A stretch of DNA of 12,135 bases. Source: CAIKZY01 sp044345075 (GTDB taxonomy: Bacteria; Actinomycetota; Actinomycetes; S36-B12). The stretch is taken from contig JBIJBU010000052.1 of NCBI GenBank assembly GCA_044345075.1, positions 1-12,135 on the forward strand, written 5' to 3'. The translations under genes and the position numbers were made by a program. Below, piece after piece: positions 1 through 7,115 of this stretch. Every line of letters starts with the position of its first letter. Position 1 is the stretch's first letter. The notes beneath the pieces are model-generated. The model saw only the letters and a program-made list of their open reading frames with translations, made no database searches and was not told the origin of the DNA.

Positions 1-244
1 CGGGGTTCGGCAGGGCAACTGACATCGCAACTGGCAGCGGGATCTTGTAGAAGATCTCCTGCAACTCTTGCTGCCAGAGTTCTTCGTCGAGGTAGTACGA
101 GATCGGAATCTCGAGCTGCTGATCGGCCATGTCAGTCGAGTTGTTTGCCAGGTGGGCGAACAGGCGATCCATGATCGACAGCGCCTCATCACGATCAAGG
201 GCGCTATGCGTACCTGCCGCGTACTGCGGAACGGTGTCAGTCAT
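1..244 (-). CDS. Rieske-type aromatic ring-hydroxylating oxygenase alpha subunit, N-terminal fragment (runs off left edge)
   Basis: Translating the minus strand from the ATG at 244 gives 81 codons open to the window edge, beginning MTDTVPQYAAGTHSALDRDE. The pattern of a helix (LSIMDRLFAHLANN), then an STDMADQ stretch, then IPISYYLDEELWQQELQEIF and KIPLPVAMSVALP is what precedes the Rieske [2Fe-2S] domain in ring-hydroxylating oxygenase alpha subunits: a 'tyr-x-asp, large residue, E...IF' block followed by a short strand leading to the CxH motif. The Rieske Cys/His ligands and the mononuclear iron site lie outside the window, so the assignment rests on the N-terminus only. The start is supported by an AAGGAG ribosome-binding site at 249-254, 4 nt before the ATG. 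It is the last visible gene of a four-gene minus-strand operon and would supply the oxygenation step. A different Rieske subfamily is possible; the family is likely, the substrate unknown. Confidence 0.7.
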   Translation of the reverse strand, partial: MTDTVPQYAAGTHSALDRDEALSIMDRLFAHLANNSTDMADQQLEIPISYYLDEELWQQELQEIFYKIPLPVAMSVALPNP

Positions 245-299
245 GGCTCTCCTTGACTCGTGGCCCCTGCGGATGCCTGAAATTCGTCTAGATGACTTT

Positions 300-1013
300 C
301 TAGTCGGTCAGGATGCCTGCGTGCAAGTGGTGATGCTCATTAATCGAGGTCATCCTGCGGATATCGCCCTTGACCACGGCCGTGCTCATCGAGGCGTGAT
401 TGGGCATGAAAAAGAGGTCCTCATCGCAGCCGATCACGTGCGCGAAGAAGGCATTGATGACGCCCCCGTGGCTGATGAAGACGATGTTCTTGCCCTCGTA
501 CTCGGCCAACACCTTGTCGATAGCGCCGAGGCAGCGTGCGCGAAACTCCGCCGAGGGCTCACCGAAGAACATGTGATCCCACTTGCGCTCCAGGTGGAAG
601 AGCGCCTCGCGACGCTTCCACTCGACCGGGTCGACGAGGTCCTGCGGGTTAACCCCAGGATCCAATTCGCGATACGAATCGATTTCGCGCAGTTCATGGA
701 TGACCACGGGTTCTAGACCATGCGGTCCGGCCACCATCGCCGCTGTCTGCCTCGCCCGCTTCATCGTGCTGCAGATCACGACGTCGATGTCTTCCTCACC
801 TAGCGCGGCAGCGAGAGCGTGGGCCTGCACCTCACCGAGTGGACTCAGCGGTGGATCAGCCCAGTCATCGTGCACGAACTCATCGGCGACCGGGTACGCC
901 TGCTGCGCATGACGACAGAAGGTCACTCGCGTGACCCCTTCGACTCCGATGAGGAAGGGCGCACGAACTCCGAACGGTGGCTCGGGTGGTGTCGGTGGGG
1001 TCTTGACCGTCAC
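300..1013 (-). CDS. Histidine phosphatase superfamily protein (phosphoglycerate mutase-like)
   Basis: A 237-residue protein of the histidine phosphatase superfamily. The catalytic phospho-acceptor motif is CRHAQQAY (His35), with Ala where most relatives have Gly of RHG. The fold continues with LSPLGEVQAHALA, the VICSTMKRARQTA segment that supplies the second phosphate-binding arginine, the ELREIDSYRE acid region, and the second catalytic histidine in FISHGGVINAF. Family members remove phosphate from small metabolites or phosphoproteins through a phosphohistidine intermediate. The GTG start at 1013 overlaps the stop of the upstream gene (GTGA), indicating translational coupling, but its ribosome-binding site is weak and it gives a Pro-rich leader (PPTPPEPP). 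An alternative GTG at 926, preceded by GAAGGGG, would begin VTFCRHA and fit the usual family N-terminus better. Coupling to a phosphohistidine swivelling-domain protein suggests it acts on a phosphorylated pathway compound, which is inference. Confidence 0.88.
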   Translation of the reverse strand: MTVKTPPTPPEPPFGVRAPFLIGVEGVTRVTFCRHAQQAYPVADEFVHDDWADPPLSPLGEVQAHALAAALGEEDIDVVICSTMKRARQTAAMVAGPHGLEPVVIHELREIDSYRELDPGVNPQDLVDPVEWKRREALFHLERKWDHMFFGEPSAEFRARCLGAIDKVLAEYEGKNIVFISHGGVINAFFAHVIGCDEDLFFMPNHASMSTAVVKGDIRRMTSINEHHHLHAGILTD

Positions 1014-2671
1014 GCGGTCTCGACGACCGTGATGGTGCCCGTCGAGCCGTCGAGGTCAACAAGCGTGCCGGTGGGCAGCTTGTAGCTCGCGCCGGCAGCG
1101 GAGACCACGCACGGAACACCAAGCTCCCGACTGACGATCACTGCGTGACTGCCAGGTGCACCGATCTCGCAGATCACTGCACTGGCGATCATGAACAGCG
1201 GCACCCATGACGGATCAGTGGTTGAGCAGACGAGGATCTCGCCCACCTCGAGCTCATCGGCATGAGAGAGATCACTGATGTAGCGCGTCTTTGCCGTGAC
1301 AGTGCCGGGCGATCCGGCGACGCCCTGAACGACCGCGCCCACGGCCTCTGCTGCGCCGCCGCGATCCTTCTTCTTCGGCCACTCGCTGATCGGCGGGATC
1401 GGGGTGCCGTGCATGACGACGTAAGGGGGGTCGAGCTCGAAGAGTTCGAGCCACTGGCCGTAGCGCTCGGCAAGCTTGGGTGACCAGCCGTCGGGGTTCG
1501 CGAGGAAACCGTCGAGCTCGGAATCGAGCAGCATGAAGATGTGCTTCTGGTCGGCGATCACGCCGCGCTCAGCCATGCGGCGGCCGAGCTCACGGAAGGC
1601 CATCTTCGGCTCGTGGAACATGCGCACGGCGGCGTTCTTGCCGGCCTCGCGGTTGCGGTAGGCCGCCTGCCCGGCCGAGATACCTGCAGCGAGCAAGCCC
1701 GCGGTTGCCTCATCACCGGCGACTGCGGCAGTGAGTTCAGCCTCGGCAGCGTGACGCTGCTCGAGTGCAATGGCCGTGCGCACCGCAGGCGACATGCTGG
1801 CGTCCTGATGACGCACCCGATCGATCATCTCGTAGGCAAGCGTCGGGTTGAGGGCCCAGGTATCGGCGCTGAGCTCCCACTCATTGACGCCGCGATGACC
1901 GAAGTCCTTGATTAGCGCATCGAACTTTGTCTTGAACTCGGGCGACTCCTGCTGAAGACGGGAGAGTTCCCACACGCGCTCCGGCAGACCTGCCGATGCG
2001 ACCTCACCAAGGGCAGCGAAGATGCGGATCGAGAGCTCGGGCTTGCCGACTGCCTCGGCAATACCGGAGACGATCGACGGGCCAACGGTGGCACCAATGA
2101 CCACCTGCGCGTAGACATCCCAGGTCTCGTTCTGGCGCTTGGCCATCACTCGGCCGTAATCGACAAGCTCGGCATCGCTGATCGAGGCGAGATCCGGACG
2201 TGAGGCCACCCACGCCTCGACCTGCGCGAGGAACTCATCAAGCATCGGCTGCTGGCTGCCACCGAGAATGCCGCCGAAGGTCTCGCCCAGTGCAGCCGAG
2301 CACTCCTCATCGTTATCGCGAGGATCCTCGACGAAGGGCGGCACGACCGGGTTCTGGCCGAAGAAGGTGATGTCAATGGCATCGGCGGTCAGGCCGGGCA
2401 TGCGGTGGCCGAAGACACGGCCCACAGACACCTGGTTGAAGAAGTAGCCACCCCAGGAGCCGTAGGTCTCCGGCTTTGTCCAGACGAACTCGTTCTCCTT
2501 GAACGTGCCCATGTGGATCCAGGCCCAGGCAGTGCCGGGCACGACGCCCTGCTCCCAGGCGAGGGTCCAGTTGAGCGGACTGAACGGATCGGGGCCCACC
2601 TCGTCGGCGTTGCCGCGGGTGAAGATCGGGAACCGCTCCAGGGGCTCGGTATCGGCGATCCAGCGTTCCAT
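1010..2671 (-). CDS. PEP-utilising enzyme-like protein with C-terminal phosphohistidine swivelling domain, no ATP-grasp domain
   Basis: A 553-residue protein. The last ~100 residues form the mobile swivelling domain of PEP synthase, pyruvate phosphate dikinase and rifampin phosphotransferase, with the phospho-acceptor His509 in GAPGSHAVIVSRELGVPCVV (relatives: GG..SHAAIVARELGIPAV). The N-terminus (FTRGNADEVGPDPFSPLNWT) matches the start of the substrate-binding domain of rifampin-phosphotransferase-like proteins, followed by a mostly helical region to about residue 440. The N-terminal ATP-grasp domain that phosphorylates the histidine in full-length enzymes is absent, so a separate ATP-grasp partner or a non-catalytic role is implied. 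The ATG at 2671 is supported by AAGGAG at 2677-2682, 5 nt upstream. It lies 59 bp after the SnoaL-like gene and overlaps the histidine phosphatase start by 4 bp. Likely role: phosphotransfer to or handling of a catabolic substrate; the substrate is not identifiable. The domain call is secure, the activity is not. Confidence 0.88.
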   Translation of the reverse strand: MERWIADTEPLERFPIFTRGNADEVGPDPFSPLNWTLAWEQGVVPGTAWAWIHMGTFKENEFVWTKPETYGSWGGYFFNQVSVGRVFGHRMPGLTADAIDITFFGQNPVVPPFVEDPRDNDEECSAALGETFGGILGGSQQPMLDEFLAQVEAWVASRPDLASISDAELVDYGRVMAKRQNETWDVYAQVVIGATVGPSIVSGIAEAVGKPELSIRIFAALGEVASAGLPERVWELSRLQQESPEFKTKFDALIKDFGHRGVNEWELSADTWALNPTLAYEMIDRVRHQDASMSPAVRTAIALEQRHAAEAELTAAVAGDEATAGLLAAGISAGQAAYRNREAGKNAAVRMFHEPKMAFRELGRRMAERGVIADQKHIFMLLDSELDGFLANPDGWSPKLAERYGQWLELFELDPPYVVMHGTPIPPISEWPKKKDRGGAAEAVGAVVQGVAGSPGTVTAKTRYISDLSHADELEVGEILVCSTTDPSWVPLFMIASAVICEIGAPGSHAVIVSRELGVPCVVSAAGASYKLPTGTLVDLDGSTGTITVVETA

Positions 2672-2730
2672 GATGACTCCTTGTTTCCGTTCGGTGGGCT
2701 CAACGAGTGAAGACTAATGCGGCCTGATGA

Positions 2731-3180
2731 CTACTGAGGGCGGCCGGCGATAACTGCACGATCGCCAACAGTCCACATGCGATCGAGACGGCGGTGAGTC
2801 AGGCGCCAGCCCTGCGGCGTGCGGCGCGCTCGATCGCAGTACTCGGCTCCCAGCATGTAATGGTCGACCCCCGGAGCGTCCTTTCGGATGTGCTGGGAGA
2901 ACAGGTACGTGCGTACCTCGGCCGTATCTCCGTCGATCTCGATCAGACTCTTGCCCACCAGGTGCTGGGTAGCATCGAGTCCGGACAAGGTGCCCTCGAT
3001 CATGGCACGGATCGCGGCCGGGCCGACCGGCTTGCCCAGGCCTCCGCCGTCGAACTCAGCGTCCTCGGTGAAGATGTCCTCGAGCTCGTGGAAGTTGCGG
3101 TAATCGATGGCACGCGAATACCGCACGAGGAGCTCCTCGATCTCGATGCGATCGGAGATGGTCTGCAGGTCGAGTGTCAT
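2731..3180 (-). CDS. SnoaL/NTF2-like fold protein (ring-hydroxylating dioxygenase beta-subunit-like)
   Basis: A 149-residue protein starting MTLDLQTISDRIEIEELLVR. The motif block RYSRAIDYRNF, then DIFTEDAEFDGGG, is the classic N-terminus of SnoaL-like/NTF2-fold proteins, which include the small beta subunits of ring-hydroxylating dioxygenases and several polyketide and steroid-ring isomerases or dehydratases. The C-terminal half (LIEIDGDTAEVRTYLFSQH, then WRLTHRRLDRMW) completes the beta-sheet of that fold. The frame is open further upstream to 3240, but the ATG at 3180 has AAGGA at 3186-3190 with 5-nt spacing and the family motif starts right after it, so I take the shorter form. As first gene of the operon ending in a Rieske alpha subunit, it could be its partner small subunit or a separate pathway enzyme or binding protein. 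Length and motifs fit; the specific function is open. Confidence 0.85.
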   Translation of the reverse strand: MTLDLQTISDRIEIEELLVRYSRAIDYRNFHELEDIFTEDAEFDGGGLGKPVGPAAIRAMIEGTLSGLDATQHLVGKSLIEIDGDTAEVRTYLFSQHIRKDAPGVDHYMLGAEYCDRARRTPQGWRLTHRRLDRMWTVGDRAVIAGRPQ

Positions 3181-3185
3181 GGGGT

Positions 3186-3190
3186 TCCTT
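3186..3190 (-). promoter_or_regulatory. Ribosome-binding site deciding the SnoaL-like gene start
   Basis: AAGGA on the minus strand, 5 nt before the ATG at 3180. It favours this start over the longer open frame that extends to 3240. Confidence 0.7.
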
Positions 3191-3256
3191 AGTTGAGGTG
3201 GGGCAGCCACCCGGGGGCCGTTCGATGACCCTAGGAACACGGGGGACTTTATGCAA

Positions 3257-3275
3257 GGTATCTATAGAAATTACC
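3257..3275. promoter_or_regulatory. Partly palindromic AT-rich site in divergent spacer (candidate operator)
   Basis: GGTATCTATAGAAATTACC lies in the 151-bp spacer between the divergent SnoaL-like (minus) and PPOX (plus) genes. The outer arms GGTA and TACC are perfect inverted repeats separated by 11 bp, and the interior contains the palindrome TCTATAGA. It is the most AT-rich stretch of an otherwise GC-rich spacer and includes weak -10-like hexamers (TATAGA on the plus strand), without a convincing -35 on either strand. The position suits a repressor or activator controlling both catabolic transcription units. No regulator gene lies in the window, so this is a pattern-based guess. Confidence 0.3.
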
Positions 3276-3320
3276 CCTGATCCGTGAGAGTCTACGTCTG
3301 GCCCGATTCGGGGCATTTCG

Positions 3321-3326
3321 AGAGGG
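3321..3326 (+). promoter_or_regulatory. Ribosome-binding site deciding the PPOX gene start
   Basis: AGAGGG lies 5 nt before the ATG at 3332. The upstream in-frame GTG at 3284 has no comparable site and would add 16 residues (VRVYVWPDSG...) unlike the family N-terminus. Confidence 0.6.
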
Positions 3327-3331
3327 AAATC

Positions 3332-3862
3332 ATGGCTGCCGAGCAGGCAAAGAACTGGGAAAACGTCAAGAGCTACTCCCTTGATTCTGGAACCGAACTT
3401 GAGTTACTCGACGCTCAGACCGAGTGCACCATGATCTGGGCCGGCAAGGACGGCTGGCCGATGGGCGTCGTCGTGAACTTCATCTACCGCGAAGAGCGCT
3501 TCTGGCTGACAGTCAGCGAGGAGCGTCCGCGAGTGAAGTCGATTCGCCAGGATCCCCGCATGAGCATCGCGATCTCCTCCAAGGGATCGCGCGTCACCGA
3601 GCGCCAGTCGATCACCTATAAGTGCGAGGCGATCATCCATGACGATCGCGAGACCCTCGATCGCATCCTCCCCCAGTTCGCCGATGCCATGCGCCCCGGC
3701 GAGCCCGAAAAGGCAGCGGCCTTCCTCGCCATGATCGACTCCCCCGGTCGCCTGGTTCTCGAGCTCGTTCCGGTCACCCGCATCGGCTTCGACAGCGCCA
3801 AGATGTGGGCTAAGGCCGAGGGCGCGCGCCCCAGCGACTCCCCCACCGGCTCTGCCCACTAA
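3332..3862 (+). CDS. Pyridoxamine 5'-phosphate oxidase (PPOX)-like flavin/F420-binding protein
   Basis: A 176-residue protein beginning MAAEQAKNWENVKSYSLD. The core shows the split-barrel PPOX pattern: a strand entering GWPMGVVVNFIYREERFWLT, then VSEERPRVKSIRQDPRMSIA, corresponding to the family's 'G.P..sp..f...dg.i.l.t....K...l..nPrvsl' block, followed by SITYKCEAIIHDD and a C-terminal strand LVLELVPVTRIGFDSAKMW. Members bind FMN or, commonly in actinobacteria, coenzyme F420, and reduce or oxidise small molecules or bind haem or flavin. The cofactor cannot be decided here. It is the first gene of the plus-strand pair and lies 54 bp before the SDR gene, suggesting co-transcription and a redox step in the same pathway as the divergent oxygenase operon. 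Family assignment is good; reaction unknown. Confidence 0.82.
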   Translation: MAAEQAKNWENVKSYSLDSGTELELLDAQTECTMIWAGKDGWPMGVVVNFIYREERFWLTVSEERPRVKSIRQDPRMSIAISSKGSRVTERQSITYKCEAIIHDDRETLDRILPQFADAMRPGEPEKAAAFLAMIDSPGRLVLELVPVTRIGFDSAKMWAKAEGARPSDSPTGSAH

Positions 3863-3916
3863 TCACGAGCACTCAACAACATCAACCCACCAGCACCCTG
3901 ACCAGATAGGGCACAC

Positions 3917-4675
3917 GTGTCGAATCGCTTCGAGAACAAGATCCTCTTCGTCACCGGCGGCGCCAGCGGCATTGGTCGCGCCACCGCTGAGCGCGTGGTG
4001 GCCGAGGGAGGCAAGGCCGCACTCGTCGACCTCGACATCGCAAAGGCGCAGGCTGTTGCCGCAGAGATCGGCCACGGCTGCATTGGTCTTGGCGCGAATG
4101 TCTCCGACGAGAACCAGGTGAGGACGGCTGTCGAGGCGACTGTCGCCGCGTTCGGCGGTATCGACGTGGCTCTCGCCGCAGGTGGCCACGCCGAGTTCGG
4201 CCCGAGCGCCGAATGGGATACCGCGCGCTTCAACAAGATGCTTGAGGTGCACGTGGGCGGCACGTTCTACGTGTGCAAGTACGTCACGCCAGTGATGAAG
4301 TCTCGCGGCAACGGCTCGATCGTCACGATCGCTTCCACCGCAGCATTCATGGCGAATAACAACAACGTGCCCTACGGCGCTGCCAAGGCTGCGATCACCG
4401 GTCTCACTCGTCAGTTCAGCCTCGAGGCCCTGCCCGAAGTGCGCATCAACTGCATCGCACCGGGCCGCACCATCACCGGCATGACAACCCCGCTCATGCT
4501 GCAGCGCGGTGGCGACATGGAAAAGGGCGAGGAGATCTTCGGCGCCGCTATTCCAATGAAGCGCATGGGCACGGCCGATGAGCTTGCTGCCGCCATCTGC
4601 TTCTTCCTCAGCAGTGACTCGTCATTCGTGACCGGCCAGACACTCATCGTCGACGGTGGAGAGACGATCTCCTAG
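3917..4675 (+). CDS. Short-chain dehydrogenase/reductase (SDR) family oxidoreductase
   Basis: A 252-residue classical SDR with the dinucleotide-binding motif TGGASGIG at residues 13-20, catalytic Ser140 (VTIASTAAF), and the YxxxK pair Tyr153 and Lys157 (PYGAAKAAITG). The C-terminal block FVTGQTLIVDGGETIS is the standard SDR ending. The acidic residue after the second strand (ALVDLD) favours NAD(H) over NADP(H). Two positions deviate: the usual NNAG after beta-4 reads AAGG (87-90), and the Asn of the catalytic tetrad on helix 4 reads His112 (LEVHVGG). Start GTG at 3917 has a modest AUAGGG-type site. It likely oxidises or reduces an alcohol, diol or ketone produced by the neighbouring oxygenase pathway; the substrate is inference. 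The gene ends 44 bp before a convergent gene. Confidence 0.93.
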   Translation: MSNRFENKILFVTGGASGIGRATAERVVAEGGKAALVDLDIAKAQAVAAEIGHGCIGLGANVSDENQVRTAVEATVAAFGGIDVALAAGGHAEFGPSAEWDTARFNKMLEVHVGGTFYVCKYVTPVMKSRGNGSIVTIASTAAFMANNNNVPYGAAKAAITGLTRQFSLEALPEVRINCIAPGRTITGMTTPLMLQRGGDMEKGEEIFGAAIPMKRMGTADELAAAICFFLSSDSSFVTGQTLIVDGGETIS

Positions 4676-4685
4676 CCTGCAGTTC

Positions 4686-4699
4686 GCCGCGCCCGCGGC
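4686..4699. terminator. GC-rich hairpin between convergent genes (possible bidirectional terminator)
   Basis: GCCGC-GCCC-GCGGC is a perfect 5-bp (at most 6-bp) stem in the 44-bp spacer between the stop of the SDR gene and the stop of the convergent ABC-like gene. There is no T-tract on either side, so an intrinsic terminator is possible but not typical. Confidence 0.35.
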
Positions 4700-4719
4700 C
4701 GCTGACTCTCGTGTGGTGC

Positions 4720-7026
4720 TCAGAAATCCATCAGCTTGTCGAGTAGATCTGATGCGCCCTTTCGGGTCTGACGCTGCAGAACTACCGAGATCACTCCGTC
4801 AACATCACGTACGGCCTCATCGCTGAGCAGCAGGGCAAGCGAGCCTGCGAAGGCTGTCTCATCCAGATCTACGAGCCTGGCCTGCAGTTCCGTTTGCGTG
4901 GCCGGGCCCTGCCGCAGGAGCGATTCCACAATCTGACGCTCGGCTGGGGTGCGATCCAACAAGCCGGTGATGCCGGCCGCGATGGCCTGGCGGCTCAGCG
5001 ATCGAACGATGCAATCGTCAAGAGCAATGGCGTTCTCAGCGCGACGCTCGCCCACCGTCAGGCGAAGATCGCCACAGTGATTGCCCGGACCGAGTACGGC
5101 TACGCGGCCCATCTCTCCGCTCGGTGAGGTGATCGCGATCTCGACGTGACCGGAGACGATGAACAGAATGCGATCCGCGGCTGCGCCTTGGCGGTAGAGG
5201 AGATCGCCCGGGGAGTAGTGCTCAGTGACCAGCCGGGTGAGCAGGCGCTCGTGATCACTGGCCTCAATGCCAATCGCGCTGAGATCGACATCCATCGACG
5301 AGAGTCGCTGCTCCCACAGGGCCGAATACGAGGGCACCTCCACGAGGAGTTCGTGATGGGTGCCGAACCTGACCTGCTCGCCATCGACGAACAACACCTG
5401 ATCGACTGTCTCAGCGACCTCGGCCGACTGAGTGACTAGAACGGTGAGCTGGGTTCGACTCGCGCGAAGTGACTCGACGAGGTTGACCGCAGTATCGATA
5501 TCGGCAAGGGCGAGCAGCGGCCCGAGGATCAGAACCGAAGGCTCTGCTGCCAGCGCGGTTGCGGCGAGCAGACGCTGTCTCTCATTCACCGTGAGCGTGA
5601 GGCCATGCTGCCCGACGATCGTGTCGAGCGCACCGGGGGTCGTCAGCAGATCGTCAAGTCCGAGGCTGCTGAGCATGCGTTCGACATCACTTCGATCGCT
5701 CTGCGGTGCCACCGCACTGAAAAGCTCTGCGGGCGTTGCCTCAAGTGTTTCGGCTTCAGCCGGAACCGCAAGAACCTCTCGCCCGGATTCGAGCTCCCTG
5801 AGATCTCGGCCGTTCAGCGCGATGGAACCTCTGTCGAATGGCGCGTTACCTGACATGAGCGCGAGCAAATCGGTCGCATCGACACCTGCCGTTGTCACAA
5901 GACCCACAAGCCCTGTCGTAGGCAGAGTAAGAGTCGGAATGACCAGCCTGCCGCCGGCTGGAAGCCGGGTGTCGACATCGGTGAACGTGAGCCCGGTTGC
6001 GTTCTCGACGTCGAGAATCGCGGTGGAGCTTTCAGTCTGGTCAGGCGTATCGAGCACCTGATCGATGCGATGCATCGTGACGTTGGCGCGCTGCACATCG
6101 CGGATCCACGGCGGAAGCGCCTCGAGACCTCGCACGGCGCCTTCGACATAGAGCAGTGCGGCGGCCACAACCGCAAGATCCCCAGCACCCATGCCAATAG
6201 CCAGGGCGAACACCACGACCGCTACGAGGCCGATCAATGCATTCGCGTGCGCGGCGAGAAGAAGCCGGTTGATGATCACGCCTTGTCGATGCGACGCATG
6301 CTCGAGTTCCTCGGACTTGGCAAGGAACCGCTTTCGCTGCCAAGCCTTCAGGCGCAGTCCGGCCAGGATCGAGTAGCCACTGATCGTCTCGTCGACCGAC
6401 TCGCCGACCTCACTCTGAATCTCAAGGCGCTCCCGATCGGCGGTCACGAGCGACGATCCGATGCGGTGGCGGAAGTACAGGAAACCCAACGAGACGATGG
6501 TCATCGTGACACCGGCCTGCCAGGAGATCACGCTGAGCAGCGCGAGGCTGACGATCAAGCGGGCGAGGCCCGGTATGCCGCGTGCCAGGCTCTCTTCGTA
6601 CGCCTCGCCAACTCGGTCGACGTCCTGGGTGATGCGAAGTACGAGACCGGACCTCTGCACTCCCTTGGTGCGCAGCACCTGACCGCGCAGCAGTCGGTCG
6701 ATCATCTTGCGTCGCAGGACGAGAGCACCGTTATTCGCCAGGACGTGAATACCCAGGTGGGTGGCATAACCGATGCCCAACTGCACGATCACCAAGGCGA
6801 CGAGAACTGCCAGCAGGACGCCATCCCACTTGCCGTGATGGAGAAGAACCTCAACGAGCCAGGGAATCAATGCCTGGCAGGCCAGCACGACGAGGCTGCC
6901 CGCGAGGATGCCGACCTTGAGCCGGCGGTGGCCGCTGGTAAACGGCTGGAACCAACGCAGGAGCTGCCTCACCGCGGCGCGCGGTACCTGAGCCTGTTCG
7001 CCGTCAGGAGCCTTAATCATCGGCAT
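4720..7026 (-). CDS. ABC-exporter-like protein with catalytically dead ATPase domain, fused to cyclic-nucleotide-binding and winged-helix-like domains
   Basis: A 768-residue protein. Residues ~36-310 are a type-I ABC exporter membrane domain (six hydrophobic segments). Residues ~335-575 have the length and layout of an ABC ATPase, but every catalytic motif is altered: the Walker A position reads VGLVTTAGVDATDLL (Lys replaced by Ala384), the Q-loop Gln is Ala423, the signature LSGGQ reads LTVNE (478-482), Walker B plus catalytic Glu reads LILGPLLALAD (Asp and Glu replaced by Gly502, Pro503), and the switch His is Gln533. Residues ~590-680 are a cNMP-binding domain (PGDLLYRQGAAADRILFIVSG, then a phosphate-binding cassette CGDLRLTVGERRAENA keeping Gly652 and Arg662). 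Residues ~690-750 look like a winged helix. The frame is intact, so this is a selected pseudo-transporter, not a decayed gene. The start at 7026 is uncertain; ATG at 7020 has a better-spaced GGGTGG. Last gene of the ParA-led cassette; probable sensor or regulator. Confidence 0.85.
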   Translation of the reverse strand: MPMIKAPDGEQAQVPRAAVRQLLRWFQPFTSGHRRLKVGILAGSLVVLACQALIPWLVEVLLHHGKWDGVLLAVLVALVIVQLGIGYATHLGIHVLANNGALVLRRKMIDRLLRGQVLRTKGVQRSGLVLRITQDVDRVGEAYEESLARGIPGLARLIVSLALLSVISWQAGVTMTIVSLGFLYFRHRIGSSLVTADRERLEIQSEVGESVDETISGYSILAGLRLKAWQRKRFLAKSEELEHASHRQGVIINRLLLAAHANALIGLVAVVVFALAIGMGAGDLAVVAAALLYVEGAVRGLEALPPWIRDVQRANVTMHRIDQVLDTPDQTESSTAILDVENATGLTFTDVDTRLPAGGRLVIPTLTLPTTGLVGLVTTAGVDATDLLALMSGNAPFDRGSIALNGRDLRELESGREVLAVPAEAETLEATPAELFSAVAPQSDRSDVERMLSSLGLDDLLTTPGALDTIVGQHGLTLTVNERQRLLAATALAAEPSVLILGPLLALADIDTAVNLVESLRASRTQLTVLVTQSAEVAETVDQVLFVDGEQVRFGTHHELLVEVPSYSALWEQRLSSMDVDLSAIGIEASDHERLLTRLVTEHYSPGDLLYRQGAAADRILFIVSGHVEIAITSPSGEMGRVAVLGPGNHCGDLRLTVGERRAENAIALDDCIVRSLSRQAIAAGITGLLDRTPAERQIVESLLRQGPATQTELQARLVDLDETAFAGSLALLLSDEAVRDVDGVISVVLQRQTRKGASDLLDKLMDF

Positions 7027-7073
7027 GCCACCCGAGAAGGCTCAGCGGCCCGAGGGCTGCTGGCATCGCCGCA

Positions 7074-7079
7074 ATTACA
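7074..7079 (-). promoter_or_regulatory. Candidate -10 element for the ABC/cNMP gene
   Basis: TGTAAT on the minus strand matches five of six bases of the sigma-70 -10 consensus and lies about 48 nt before the ATG at 7026. No good -35 hexamer is visible at 16-19 bp spacing. It would let the last cassette gene be transcribed separately after the upstream hairpin. Confidence 0.25.
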
Positions 7080-7115
7080 CGGGAGACGGGAACCGACCAT
7101 GACCGAATGTTCCCA

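Noticed and set aside
129..716. 195-codon plus-strand frame starting inside the Rieske gene
   Set aside because: Antisense to the Rieske fragment and the histidine phosphatase, both of which have clear motifs; no domain recognised.
5432..6061. 209-codon Ser/Arg-rich open frame on the plus strand
   Set aside because: Antisense to the pseudo-ATPase domain, low-complexity Ser/Arg/Thr composition and no family signal.
4720..7026. Interpretation of the ABC-like gene as a pseudogene
   Set aside because: The frame is uninterrupted for 768 codons, the membrane, cNMP and C-terminal domains look well formed, and the changes are confined to catalytic motifs, which indicates selection and not decay.
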